A stretch of 19,381 nt of DNA from Planctomycetota bacterium (GTDB taxonomy: Bacteria; Planctomycetota; Planctomycetia; Gemmatales; Gemmataceae). Below the pieces are notes generated by a model. That model was not told where the DNA came from. It made no database searches and saw nothing but the letters and a program-made list of their open reading frames with translations. The position numbers and the translations under genes were made by a program. Positions 1 to 6,938 of this stretch are shown here, piece by piece. Within the stretch, counting starts at the first letter, position 1, and every line of letters begins with the position of its first letter. The stretch spans positions 1-19,381 of the forward strand of contig JAGWVO010000019.1 in NCBI GenBank assembly GCA_018970845.1. Direction: 5' to 3'.

Positions 1-343
1 TCCGAATCTGCGATTCATCCACGATCCAAAGGCTGCGAGACATTGGGCCTGGTGTTCCTTTTGACAGCATGCGCTCCAAGGCCGCCAGGCAGGAGCGCTT
101 CGATTGGTCGGCCAATCGAAGCACTACGATTCCCGGATAATCTTCCGGCGGAAATGCCACAATGTTGGAAAAATCCAAATCCTGGGTTATGAGCACCCGG
201 TTTTCCCGCTGGCATACAGCGGCTAATCCATCGTCGGAACAACCGCAATGCCCTTGCTCCCTCACGCTGGCTGCGTCATGCCCTTGACTCCGCAGCCAAT
301 GGGATACATCGGCATGGATGTTCTCATCCACCTTGAATCTCAT
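1..343 (-). CDS. DUF5615 PIN-like toxin (partial, runs off the window)
   Basis: Reading the minus strand from an ATG at 343 gives 114 codons with no stop before the window edge, so the 3' end is missing. The protein opens MRFKVDENIHADVSHWLRS, continues with an SDDGLAAVCQRENRVLITQD stretch (residues about 42-61), then LDFSNIVAFP and GIVVLRLAD. This is the typical order of acidic motifs in the DUF5615 (Mut7-C-like PIN) family: DEN near the N-terminus, D-x-x-L in the middle, T-x-D-x-D-F later. Family members are thought to be the RNase-type toxin half of type II toxin-antitoxin pairs. The start lies one base after the stop of the upstream DUF433 gene (TGA-C-ATG), so translation is probably coupled. 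The family call is strong; toxin activity is inferred from pairing and family. Confidence 0.88.
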   Translation of the reverse strand, partial: MRFKVDENIHADVSHWLRSQGHDAASVREQGHCGCSDDGLAAVCQRENRVLITQDLDFSNIVAFPPEDYPGIVVLRLADQSKRSCLAALERMLSKGTPGPMSRSLWIVDESQIR

Positions 344-344
344 G

Positions 345-575
345 TCAGCCGGCCTCTGGCAGGTGAACCACCTCGACTCGCGACATTTCCGAAGCAAAGG
401 CCAACACCGCGGCGATGTCATCCCTGGTGATGCCATACCCTTGGCAAACGGTATCCCAGCCCACACCAGCCGCCAATTCCGCCAACACCACCGAGACCAA
501 CACGCGTGTTCCAGCCACGCATGGCTTGCCATGGCAGATGCCGGGAGTGGATACGATTCGGTTTCGCCAGTTCAT
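345..575 (-). CDS. DUF433 domain antitoxin-like protein
   Basis: A 76-residue protein starting MNWRNRIVSTPGICHGKP and followed by CVAGTRV, then a helical stretch that ends EMSRVEVVHLP. The STPGxCHGKPxVxGTRV signature and the length are those of DUF433 proteins, small helix-turn-helix proteins usually found directly upstream of a DUF5615 gene as the presumed antitoxin and autoregulator. I chose the ATG at 575; a TTG at 596 would add seven residues. AAGGAG directly touches the ATG, so a slightly more upstream GGGAG is the better ribosome site. The gene is transcribed away from the TIGR03032 gene, and the toxin follows after a single base. Confidence 0.87.
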   Translation of the reverse strand: MNWRNRIVSTPGICHGKPCVAGTRVLVSVVLAELAAGVGWDTVCQGYGITRDDIAAVLAFASEMSRVEVVHLPEAG

Positions 576-618
576 CTCCTTCTCACTCCCGGCCAAATTG
601 AAGCTTCAGCTTACAAGA

Positions 619-648
619 TTTACGCGCGGACGCTTCCGTGATTATTGT
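619..648 (+). promoter_or_regulatory. Tentative promoter for the TIGR03032 gene
   Basis: TTTACG (619-624) and TATTGT (643-648) are separated by 18 bases, each matching 4 of 6 bases of the sigma-70 -35 and -10 consensus. They lie in the AT-richer divergent gap about 35 bases before the ATG at 682. The match is weak and is inference only. Confidence 0.25.
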
Positions 649-681
649 TAATGGTCTTTTCCCACAATCAAGGGCCCATCC

Positions 682-1734
682 ATGTCCGCCACTCCCACGC
701 CACGCGCCACCGAGGCCCGCTTCAGCCACACCGGCAACCTGCCGGAACTGCTCGCCTCGCTGGGCGCCTCGGTGCTCATCAGCACCTACCAGGCCGGCCA
801 GCTTGTGGCCGTGGGCACCCACGCAGGCAAGCTGAAGTTCTCCATCAACCAGTTCGAGCAGGCCATGGGCGTGGCGGTGGCGCCCAACCGCATGGCCGTC
901 GGCTCCAAGCGGCAGGTCTGGATGCTGCTCAATGTGCCCGAACTGGCTTCACGCGTGGGCGAACCGGGCGAGCACGACGCCTGCTTCCTGCCCCGGTCGT
1001 GCCGGCACACCGGCGAGGTGCATGGCCACGAACTGGCGTTCGGCCCGCAGGGCCTTTGGCAGGTAACGACGCTGTTCAGTTGCCTGTCGCTGGTCAGCGA
1101 GGAGTTCAACTTCGTTCCCAAGTGGAAGCCGCCGTTCATCTCCGCGCTGGCGGCGGAAGACCGCTGCCACCTCAACGGCATGGCCATGGAAGCGGGGTCC
1201 CCCAGGTTCGTCACCGTCATGGCGCGCACCGACACGCCGGGAGGCTGGCGGCCCGACAAGGCCACCACCGGTTGCGTGCTCGAGGTGCCCTCGGGCCGCG
1301 TCGTGGCCGAGGGTTTCGCCATGCCCCATTCGCCCCGCCTGCACGGCGGCAGGCTCTGGGCGCTCGACTCAGGCCGGGGCACCATGGTGACAATCGACAT
1401 GGCCTCTGGCCAATGGCAGGAGGTGGCTCGGTTCCCCGGCTACACGCGCGGACTGGCGTTCGCCGGCCCCTACGCCTTGGTGGGCCTCAGCCGCATCCGC
1501 GAGACCTCGGTGTTCGGCGGCATCCCCATCGCCGAGCGCCGCGAGGAACTCAAGTGCGGACTGGGCATCATCGACCTGCGCACCGGCCGGCACGAGGCCC
1601 ACCTCGAGTTCGCCTCCGGCGTGGAGGAGGTGTTCGATGTCCAAGTGCTGCCAGGCATCCGCAACCCGTTCATCGCCGGCCCCTCGCCAGGCGAGGACGA
1701 CAAGCCCGTGTGGGTGGTGCCGCCGTTGGGGTGA
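682..1734 (+). CDS. TIGR03032 family protein (predicted beta-propeller)
   Basis: A 350-residue protein. Residues 18-60 (GNLPELLASLGASVLISTYQ, then AGQLVAVG and KLKFSINQFEQAMGVAV) and later HGHELAFGPQGLWQV, FNFVPKWKPPFIS and DRCHLNGMAME are the conserved blocks of the TIGR03032 family. This is an uncharacterised bacterial family that looks like repeated beta-strand blades. The C-terminal part (FGGIPIAERREELKCGLGII, GIRNPF) also fits and the length is normal. No signal peptide is visible, so it is probably cytoplasmic. AAGGG lies 8 bases before the ATG. It is divergent from the toxin-antitoxin pair and convergent with the universal stress gene, so probably monocistronic. The family's biochemical function is not known to me. 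Confidence 0.85.
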   Translation: MSATPTPRATEARFSHTGNLPELLASLGASVLISTYQAGQLVAVGTHAGKLKFSINQFEQAMGVAVAPNRMAVGSKRQVWMLLNVPELASRVGEPGEHDACFLPRSCRHTGEVHGHELAFGPQGLWQVTTLFSCLSLVSEEFNFVPKWKPPFISALAAEDRCHLNGMAMEAGSPRFVTVMARTDTPGGWRPDKATTGCVLEVPSGRVVAEGFAMPHSPRLHGGRLWALDSGRGTMVTIDMASGQWQEVARFPGYTRGLAFAGPYALVGLSRIRETSVFGGIPIAERREELKCGLGIIDLRTGRHEAHLEFASGVEEVFDVQVLPGIRNPFIAGPSPGEDDKPVWVVPPLG

Positions 1735-1794
1735 GATCAACGCCCACGGTTCGGGCTTGGGGCCAGTCGGCCCATGATATCGGTCCGGTGAACT

Positions 1795-2238
1795 TCACTC
1801 CGCGGTAGCTTTGGCGGCCGGGGCGCGCCCGGTGGAACGCCCCTGGGGCACCCGCGCCACGAGCACCGTGCAGGGCGCCGAGCGCAGCACCTCCTCCGTG
1901 ACGCTTCCCAGCATGTCGCGTCCGGTGTCGTGCCGGCCTTGCCTGCCCAGGACAATGAGGTCGATCCCGTGCTCCCGGGCGTAAGCCACCAGTTCCGTCG
2001 CCGCGTCGCCGGACAACAGCGCGTGCGACACGCGGATCGACTCATCGACGGGACGAATCTGCTCCAACAGGTTTCTGAAATGGCCTTCACCGCGGCCGTC
2101 CGCCGCGTCGGGGCGCCACACATGCGAGATCACCAGGTCGGCCTGGTGCAACCGGGCCATGTGCAGCGCGTGGAAGTACGCCTGGGTGCAGGCCGAGGAA
2201 AAATCGGTGGCCAGCAGGATCTTGCGGATGATCAGCAT
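1795..2238 (-). CDS. Universal stress protein, UspA family
   Basis: A 147-residue single Usp domain. It starts MLIIRKILLATDFS, with the usual acidic residue D12 at the end of strand 1. It carries the ATP-binding motif G-2x-G-9x-G-S as G98, G101, G111-S112, in DLIVLGRQGRH followed by MLGSVTEEVLRSAPCTVLV. Proteins with this motif bind ATP and act in the cytoplasm during stress or stasis; the exact role here is unknown. The ATG has a strong GGAGG seven bases upstream. The last 15 or so residues are a low-complexity Ala/Arg tail beyond the domain. It stands alone, with a 256-base gap upstream that holds an inverted repeat (2324-2338). Confidence 0.93.
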   Translation of the reverse strand: MLIIRKILLATDFSSACTQAYFHALHMARLHQADLVISHVWRPDAADGRGEGHFRNLLEQIRPVDESIRVSHALLSGDAATELVAYAREHGIDLIVLGRQGRHDTGRDMLGSVTEEVLRSAPCTVLVARVPQGRSTGRAPAAKATAE

Positions 2239-2323
2239 CGGGGCCCCTCCAGCGCCGTCTCACGGAGGAAACGGGAAAGCGTCTTCCTGACGATCCCCTG
2301 GAGGAACGCTACCACAGGTTTCA

Positions 2324-2338
2324 GTTGATTGCATCAAC
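2324..2338. repeat. Perfect inverted repeat upstream of the Usp gene
   Basis: GTTGAT-TGC-ATCAAC is a perfect 6-bp inverted repeat with a 3-base centre, about 85 bases upstream of the Usp start codon in the gap between the Usp and aldehyde dehydrogenase genes. It could be a dimeric-regulator operator. No function is demonstrated by the sequence. Confidence 0.4.
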
Positions 2339-2410
2339 CCTGGCCACAGCCGGCATGAATTTCGGATGAAACATTGCAGAAAAACGATTGAAGAGCCGGG
2401 TCTTATGATG

Positions 2411-2447
2411 GAAAGAAAGCGGCCTCGGGTGGCGTCCCGGGGCCGCT
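2411..2447 (-). terminator. Intrinsic terminator after the aldehyde dehydrogenase gene
   Basis: On the minus strand a 12-bp GC-rich stem (arms 2436-2447 and 2418-2429, one G-T pair) with a 6-base loop is followed by TTTCTTTCC. It lies about 50 bases past the dehydrogenase stop codon. Confidence 0.7.
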
Positions 2448-2494
2448 GCGAACCATCGCGCCCGCGCGATGAAACCGGTTCGACGGGGCGCGCG

Positions 2495-3985
2495 TCAGGC
2501 CAACGGGCGCACCACCGAAACGCTGCGGTAGTAATCCATGAGCACCTCGGGCGAAAGCACCCCGCCGCCCAGGCCGCTCTTCTTGACGCCGCCATAGGGC
2601 ACCCCGTGCGGGAACACATTGTGGGCGTTGATCCAACTGTTGCCGGCCTCCATGGCCTCGGCCACGCGGGCGGCGCGGGCCTTGTCCCCCGTCCAGACGC
2701 TGTTGGCCAGACCGTAGTCGGTGTCGTTGGCCATGCGAAGCGCCTGCTCCTCGGTGTCGAAGGTGGCGATGTAGGCCACCGGGCCGAAGATCTCCTCGCG
2801 CGCGGCGACATTGTCGAGGGGCCCTGAAAGCAGGGCGGGCTTCACATAGTTGCCGTCGAGGCCCTCCACGGTGGCCGGGCCTCCGCCAAAGACGCACTTG
2901 GCGCCAGTGGATTGTCCTTTTTCCTGGTAGCCGAGAACCCGGGCCTTCTGCTTGGGGTTCACCACCGGCCCCATCTGGGTGTCCGGGTCGAGCGGGTGGC
3001 CGATGCGCACCTGCGCGAGCTTTTCCTTGCAGCGGGCCAGGAAACGGTCGTGGATCTTCGAATGCACCAGCCAGCGCGTGGCGTCGCAGCAGACCTGGCC
3101 GGTGTGGAAGGTGATGGCTCCCACCAGCTTGTCGGCCACGGAATCGACATCGACATCGTCGAACACCACCGCGGCGCCCTTGCCGCCCAGCTCCAGCTTC
3201 ACCGGCACGAGGTTGCGGCCGCACGCCTCGGCCACCAGGCGCCCCACCTCGGGGGACCCTGTGAACGACATCCTCTTGATGTTCGGATTGGCCGAAAGCG
3301 CCGCGCCGGCGCCCTGGCCGCGGCCGGTCACCACATTGATGACTCCCGCGGGCACGCCAACCTCAAGGGCCAGGCGCGCCAGGTAGATGGCCGACAGCGA
3401 GGTGTCTTCCGCGGGCTTGATGACCACGGTGTTGCCCGCCGCCAACGCGGGGGAAACGCCCCAGCCGATGAGCAGGAACGGGAAGTTCCAGGGGAAGATG
3501 AATCCGCAGGCGCCCCACGGCTGCTTGCAGGTGTAGGCCTCGTGCCCGGCGACATCGAGCTTGGTGCGAAGCTGCACGCCCTCGGCGAGCTTCACGAAAT
3601 AGCGCATGGTGTCGACGAAGTTCTGGACATCCCCCTGGGCCTGGGACTCGATCTTGCCGGCCTCCAGCGCCTCGATCTGCGCGATGACCTTCTTGCGGGC
3701 CTCCACGGCGTCGGCCAGGCGCAGCAGGATGGCGCCCCGTTCCTTCTGCGGCAGCGCCGCCCAGGCGGGGAACGCGGCGTTGGCGGCGTCCACGGCGCGG
3801 TTGACATCCGCGGCGGTCATGTCGTGGATGTCGGCGATCTTCTCGCCCGAGCCGGGGTCGTGCGTGGCGATGAGGGCGCCGCCGGTGGCCGGCGCGTTCT
3901 TGCCGGCGACGAGTCCGGTGAACGGCGAACCTTTCAGGAATGCGGTCACCTCGGGAAGCAGGTTGAACTTGGCCAAGACGCTCAT
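2495..3985 (-). CDS. NAD(P)-dependent aldehyde dehydrogenase
   Basis: A 496-residue protein of normal length for the aldehyde dehydrogenase superfamily. It oxidises an aldehyde to the acid; the substrate cannot be read from sequence. Visible residues are N167 in PWNFP (oxyanion hole), K190 in VIKPAEDT (cofactor), FTGSPEVG at 241-248 (Rossmann loop), E265 in LELGGKG (general base) and C299 in GQVCC (nucleophile), followed by EEIFGPV and a C-terminal PYGGVKKSGLGG. A second Cys (C300) sits next to the nucleophile. The ATG at 3985 was chosen because GAGGA lies 8 bases upstream and the start MSVLAKFNLLPEV is reasonable; the frame stays open to 4129. The gene is probably monocistronic: tRNA-Gln with its terminator lies upstream and a terminator follows the stop. 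A betaine- or phenylacetaldehyde-type substrate is possible. Confidence 0.93.
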   Translation of the reverse strand: MSVLAKFNLLPEVTAFLKGSPFTGLVAGKNAPATGGALIATHDPGSGEKIADIHDMTAADVNRAVDAANAAFPAWAALPQKERGAILLRLADAVEARKKVIAQIEALEAGKIESQAQGDVQNFVDTMRYFVKLAEGVQLRTKLDVAGHEAYTCKQPWGACGFIFPWNFPFLLIGWGVSPALAAGNTVVIKPAEDTSLSAIYLARLALEVGVPAGVINVVTGRGQGAGAALSANPNIKRMSFTGSPEVGRLVAEACGRNLVPVKLELGGKGAAVVFDDVDVDSVADKLVGAITFHTGQVCCDATRWLVHSKIHDRFLARCKEKLAQVRIGHPLDPDTQMGPVVNPKQKARVLGYQEKGQSTGAKCVFGGGPATVEGLDGNYVKPALLSGPLDNVAAREEIFGPVAYIATFDTEEQALRMANDTDYGLANSVWTGDKARAARVAEAMEAGNSWINAHNVFPHGVPYGGVKKSGLGGGVLSPEVLMDYYRSVSVVRPLA

Positions 3986-4109
3986 GCGCGGAGTCCTCGC
4001 GGGATGCGGTAAGGGGGAGAGGGACCGTTCGGCGAGTCCCGTCTTGGGTGGAATGCTAACACACGATTCGGCCGCGCGCACGGGATTCGGCTTGCCAGAA
4101 ACGGACAAG

Positions 4110-4144
4110 AAAAAAGCTTCCGGTCCCAAGGGAGCCCGGAAGCT
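4110..4144 (-). terminator. Intrinsic terminator after tRNA-Gln
   Basis: On the minus strand a perfect 9-bp stem (AGCTTCCGG / CCGGAAGCT, arms 4136-4144 and 4115-4123), with a further short inner stem, runs into six T residues (plus-strand A run 4110-4115). It begins about 20 bases after the tRNA 3' end. A textbook rho-independent terminator. Confidence 0.85.
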
Positions 4145-4165
4145 GGCGGAACTGGCGGCCTTGAA

Positions 4166-4236
4166 CTACCCGGCTAGGATTCGAACCTAGACAAAGAGTG
4201 CCAAAAACTCTTGTGCTACCGTTACACTACCGGGTA
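4166..4236 (-). tRNA. tRNA-Gln (anticodon UUG)
   Basis: The minus strand folds into a 71-nt cloverleaf. The acceptor arms are TACCCGG and CCGGGTA with discriminator G. The D arm is GTG/CAC and includes AACGGTAG. The anticodon stem is AGAGT/ACTCT around the 7-base loop TTTTGGC, which gives anticodon TTG. The T arm is CTAGG-TTCGAAT-CCTAG. The weak U1-A72 pair is characteristic of tRNA-Gln. CCA is not encoded. It has its own promoter (4255-4284) and terminator (4110-4144). Confidence 0.96.
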
Positions 4237-4254
4237 ACGCCCGAAGGCACGGCT

Positions 4255-4284
4255 ATCCTAGGTCCCATGACCCCGGGGGGTCAA
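4255..4284 (-). promoter_or_regulatory. Promoter of tRNA-Gln
   Basis: On the minus strand TTGACC (4284-4279, 5 of 6 to the -35 consensus) and TAGGAT (4260-4255, 4 of 6 to the -10) are 18 bases apart. The -10 ends about 18 bases before the tRNA 5' end, leaving a short leader to be processed by RNase P. The spacer overlaps a GACCCC/GGGGTC inverted repeat (4269-4282). Confidence 0.55.
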
Positions 4285-4297
4285 GGCGCTTCCGGGA

Positions 4298-5473
4298 TCA
4301 GCCCTTCAGCATGTCGTCGTGGCGCATTCCCGAGGGAGGCAGGTCGGCGGCGCGGGCGCGGGCCAGGGCGGCTTGGGCGCCGGCGTGCTGCTCGGCGTCG
4401 TTGTCCTCCCACTCGATGCTCACCGCCCCGTCGTAGCCCACGCGGTTCAGTTCGATGAAAATCTCCTCGAGGCTGTTGGCGTCGCGGTCCGAACCGGCCG
4501 TCACGAAGTTCCAGCCGTTGGCCCAGTGGCCCATCGGGCGATGGCCGCCCAATCGGCCGGCGCGGCAATGCTCGCGCGCCACCCACACGCCCTTCACATG
4601 GGCGCAGTGGATGTGATGGTGGTATTCGCGGATGAACTGCACCACCGAGACATTCTGCCACTCCATGTGGGAGCCATCGAGGTTGAAGCCGACGATCCCC
4701 TCATAGCCTTTCTTGCACATGAAGTTGATGTAGTCGCCGGCACTTTCGAGGTCGCCCATGGCGCGCTCGGACGGGTGGCACTCGAGGTCGAAGGTCACGC
4801 CGTATTGCTTGCAGAGGTCCCATACCGGGGCGAATCGCTCGGCCAGCAATTCGAGGCTGACATCGCGCACATCGGCGATGGCGTGGCCGTCGAGCGAACC
4901 GGGCAGCGGCGGGAACAGGAACCAGTGGCTCCAGCAATGGGCCGGTGAACCCACGAAGCCTGGCAGGGCCACCTTGCGGTCCTGAAGCTTGCCCAAATGC
5001 CCGGCCAAGCGAACGCAGGCCTGGAGATCCTTGGTGGCCTCTTCCTGCATGAGGGCGCCGACCTCGTCGGGAACGAAATAAGGATTGGTGCGGGGCGGCT
5101 TGTTGCCCTTGTCTCGCCAGGCCTTGTAGGCTTGCCTGGATTTCGTGCCCGAGCCCATGAAGTTGAGGGTCTTGGCGGAAGGCTCGTCTCCGAGGATCTG
5201 GCCCTGCAGGTGGGTGGCGACGGTGAAGATCTCGAGGCCGTGCTTCTTGGCCAGGTCGACCCGCTCCTTGGCATAGGCCGCGGCGCCGGCGTCGGTGTCG
5301 CAGCGGCGCAGGTCGAGCTCCCACGACGCCTCTTCCCAACCATCAAACCCGCTCTTTTGCAGGAAACCGACCCACTGGTCGAACGGGACATTGCCGAACT
5401 GGCCGCGGACAAGGCCGATCTGGTGGAACGAGCCCTTGCCGTTGCGGTGCGTCTTGGTCTGGTGGAAGCCCAC
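4298..5473 (-). CDS. Sugar phosphate isomerase/epimerase (xylose isomerase-like TIM barrel)
   Basis: A 391-residue protein of the AP-endonuclease-2 / xylose isomerase-like TIM-barrel superfamily. Probable metal ligands are E231 in FDLECHPSE, D266 and H269 in FNLDGSH, H292 in CAHVKGV, and E354 in VSIEWED near the C-terminal strand. The N-terminal GNVPFDQWVGFLQKSGFDGW segment is the usual first strand and helix. Members isomerise or epimerise sugars or inositol derivatives; this substrate is unknown. The start is a GTG at 5473 preceded by GGAGGA at 7-base spacing. It follows the DUF1501 gene on the same strand after 72 bases and may be cotranscribed. Planctomycetes carry many such paralogues, often in sugar catabolism, which is context rather than proof. 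Confidence 0.85.
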   Translation of the reverse strand: MGFHQTKTHRNGKGSFHQIGLVRGQFGNVPFDQWVGFLQKSGFDGWEEASWELDLRRCDTDAGAAAYAKERVDLAKKHGLEIFTVATHLQGQILGDEPSAKTLNFMGSGTKSRQAYKAWRDKGNKPPRTNPYFVPDEVGALMQEEATKDLQACVRLAGHLGKLQDRKVALPGFVGSPAHCWSHWFLFPPLPGSLDGHAIADVRDVSLELLAERFAPVWDLCKQYGVTFDLECHPSERAMGDLESAGDYINFMCKKGYEGIVGFNLDGSHMEWQNVSVVQFIREYHHHIHCAHVKGVWVAREHCRAGRLGGHRPMGHWANGWNFVTAGSDRDANSLEEIFIELNRVGYDGAVSIEWEDNDAEQHAGAQAALARARAADLPPSGMRHDDMLKG

Positions 5474-5545
5474 GGGAAAGTCCTCCGTCGGTCAGGCGGG
5501 TGAAGAGGGAAAACGCCAGATGTCGTTTATATGGTTGACGGGAAA

Positions 5546-6868
5546 TCAGGCGAGGAGTTCAGGCACGATCTGTCCCCAGGGGCAAACCTGGAACGGGCGC
5601 TCGAGCTTGTCGCGAAGTTCCAGGGCGGGATCGACGCCAAGGGCGTGATAAACCGTCGCCAGCAGGTCGGCGGGGGTGAGGGGCGACAGGCTCGGCCGGG
5701 ATCCGATCCGGTCGCTGGCGCCGTGGACATGCCCGGCGCGGAAACCGCCGCCGGCCACCTGGAGGCTGTAGCAGAAGTTCCAGTGGTCGCGGCCGGCGTT
5801 GCCGTTCACCTTGGGAGTGCGGCCGAACTCGCCGCCGATCAGCACAACCGTCCGGTCGAGCATGCCGCGGCCGGCAAGGTCGTCAATGAGGGCGGAAGCG
5901 GCCGCGTCGAGCTGGGGCAGCAGCGTCTTCTGCAAGGAATTGAAGTTCTGCCCGTGGGTGTCCCAGGTGGCGTTGGCATGGGGCGCCCACGATAGGCACA
6001 CGAGCCGGGTGCCGGCCTCGATCAGCCGCCGGGCCAGCAGGGTGCTTTGGCCGTAGATGTTGCGGCCGTAGGCATCGCGAAGCCTGTCAGGCTCGCGGCT
6101 GATGTCGAAGGCGTCGCGGCAGGCGTCGGAATCGAGCAACCGGAAGGCCTTTTCCCGCAGCGGCGCGATCTCCGTCGCCGTGGTTTCCATGCGAGCGATC
6201 AGGTCGCGGCGCTCGCGCAGCCTGGGGTTGTCGATTCCGGGGGCCGGGTCGAATTCGGCGAGGCGGAATCCGTTTTGGCTCGGATCCCTCAACACATAAA
6301 GGGGATCCCGTTCCTTGCCGAGAAGCCCCCCCGCGAAACCGGGCTGGGGCGGGCCTCCCGCCCCCTCCTGCGTGATGTAAGGCAGGCTCACATAACCGGG
6401 AACGAGGGAACGAGGCGGCCTCACCAGGCCGGCCACCGAACCCATCGCCGGCTGGTCGGTTGGCTTGGCCCCTCCGCCCTGCTCGCCGCGATCGTGGCCG
6501 GTGAGACCGCAGTACACCGCCGCGGCGTGGGAGTTGTTCACCGAATGGTGCATGCTGCGGATCACGCATGTCCTGTGCGCTTGGCGGGCGAGGCGGGGCA
6601 GGTGCTCCGAAAAACGCAATCCGGCGACGGTGGTGGGGATGGTCTTGAAGGGACCGCGGATCTCGGCCGGCGCCTCCGGCTTGGGATCCCACATGTCGAG
6701 GTGGCTCGGCCCGCCATTGAGGAAAATGACAATCGCGTGGTCGGCCCGCGCGGGACGGTTGGCGGCTGCCTTGGCCCGGTGCAGCAAAAGGCGGTCAAGC
6801 CCGAGGGCGCCGAGGCACCCCAGGCTCAACAGCCCGCGGCGATGCGGAACAAAGGGCTGAAATGTCAT
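5546..6868 (-). CDS. DUF1501 domain exported protein
   Basis: A 440-residue protein. It starts MTFQPFVPHRRGLLSLGCLG, where R10-R11 and the following hydrophobic stretch look like a twin-arginine signal. The FLNGGPSHLDMWDPKPEAP block (residues 49-67) and the later GGEFGRTPK and GRDHWNFCYS blocks are hallmarks of DUF1501, a sulfatase-fold-related family greatly expanded in planctomycetes. The usual partner, a DUF1549/DUF1553 cytochrome-like protein, is not next to it. Start choice is uncertain: the ATG at 6868 has no clear ribosome site, whereas a TTG at 6904 has GGAGG nine bases upstream and would add 12 residues. It lies between the LysM protein and the isomerase on the same strand. The enzymatic role is unknown. 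Confidence 0.88.
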   Translation of the reverse strand: MTFQPFVPHRRGLLSLGCLGALGLDRLLLHRAKAAANRPARADHAIVIFLNGGPSHLDMWDPKPEAPAEIRGPFKTIPTTVAGLRFSEHLPRLARQAHRTCVIRSMHHSVNNSHAAAVYCGLTGHDRGEQGGGAKPTDQPAMGSVAGLVRPPRSLVPGYVSLPYITQEGAGGPPQPGFAGGLLGKERDPLYVLRDPSQNGFRLAEFDPAPGIDNPRLRERRDLIARMETTATEIAPLREKAFRLLDSDACRDAFDISREPDRLRDAYGRNIYGQSTLLARRLIEAGTRLVCLSWAPHANATWDTHGQNFNSLQKTLLPQLDAAASALIDDLAGRGMLDRTVVLIGGEFGRTPKVNGNAGRDHWNFCYSLQVAGGGFRAGHVHGASDRIGSRPSLSPLTPADLLATVYHALGVDPALELRDKLERPFQVCPWGQIVPELLA

Positions 6869-6938
6869 GGGGCACCGGATGGCGCTGGGGCGGGTATGTA
6901 TCAAATATACCCCCCTCCAGATCAGGCCGCCAAGGTTT

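Noticed and set aside
2912..4012. Long open frame on the plus strand across the aldehyde dehydrogenase
   Set aside because: The dehydrogenase on the opposite strand has all its catalytic motifs; this frame shows only Gly/Arg/His-rich sequence.
4269..4282. GACCCC/GGGGTC inverted repeat as a terminator of the isomerase gene
   Set aside because: It has almost no loop and no T-tract, and it overlaps a good -35 element for tRNA-Gln; I treat it as part of that promoter region.
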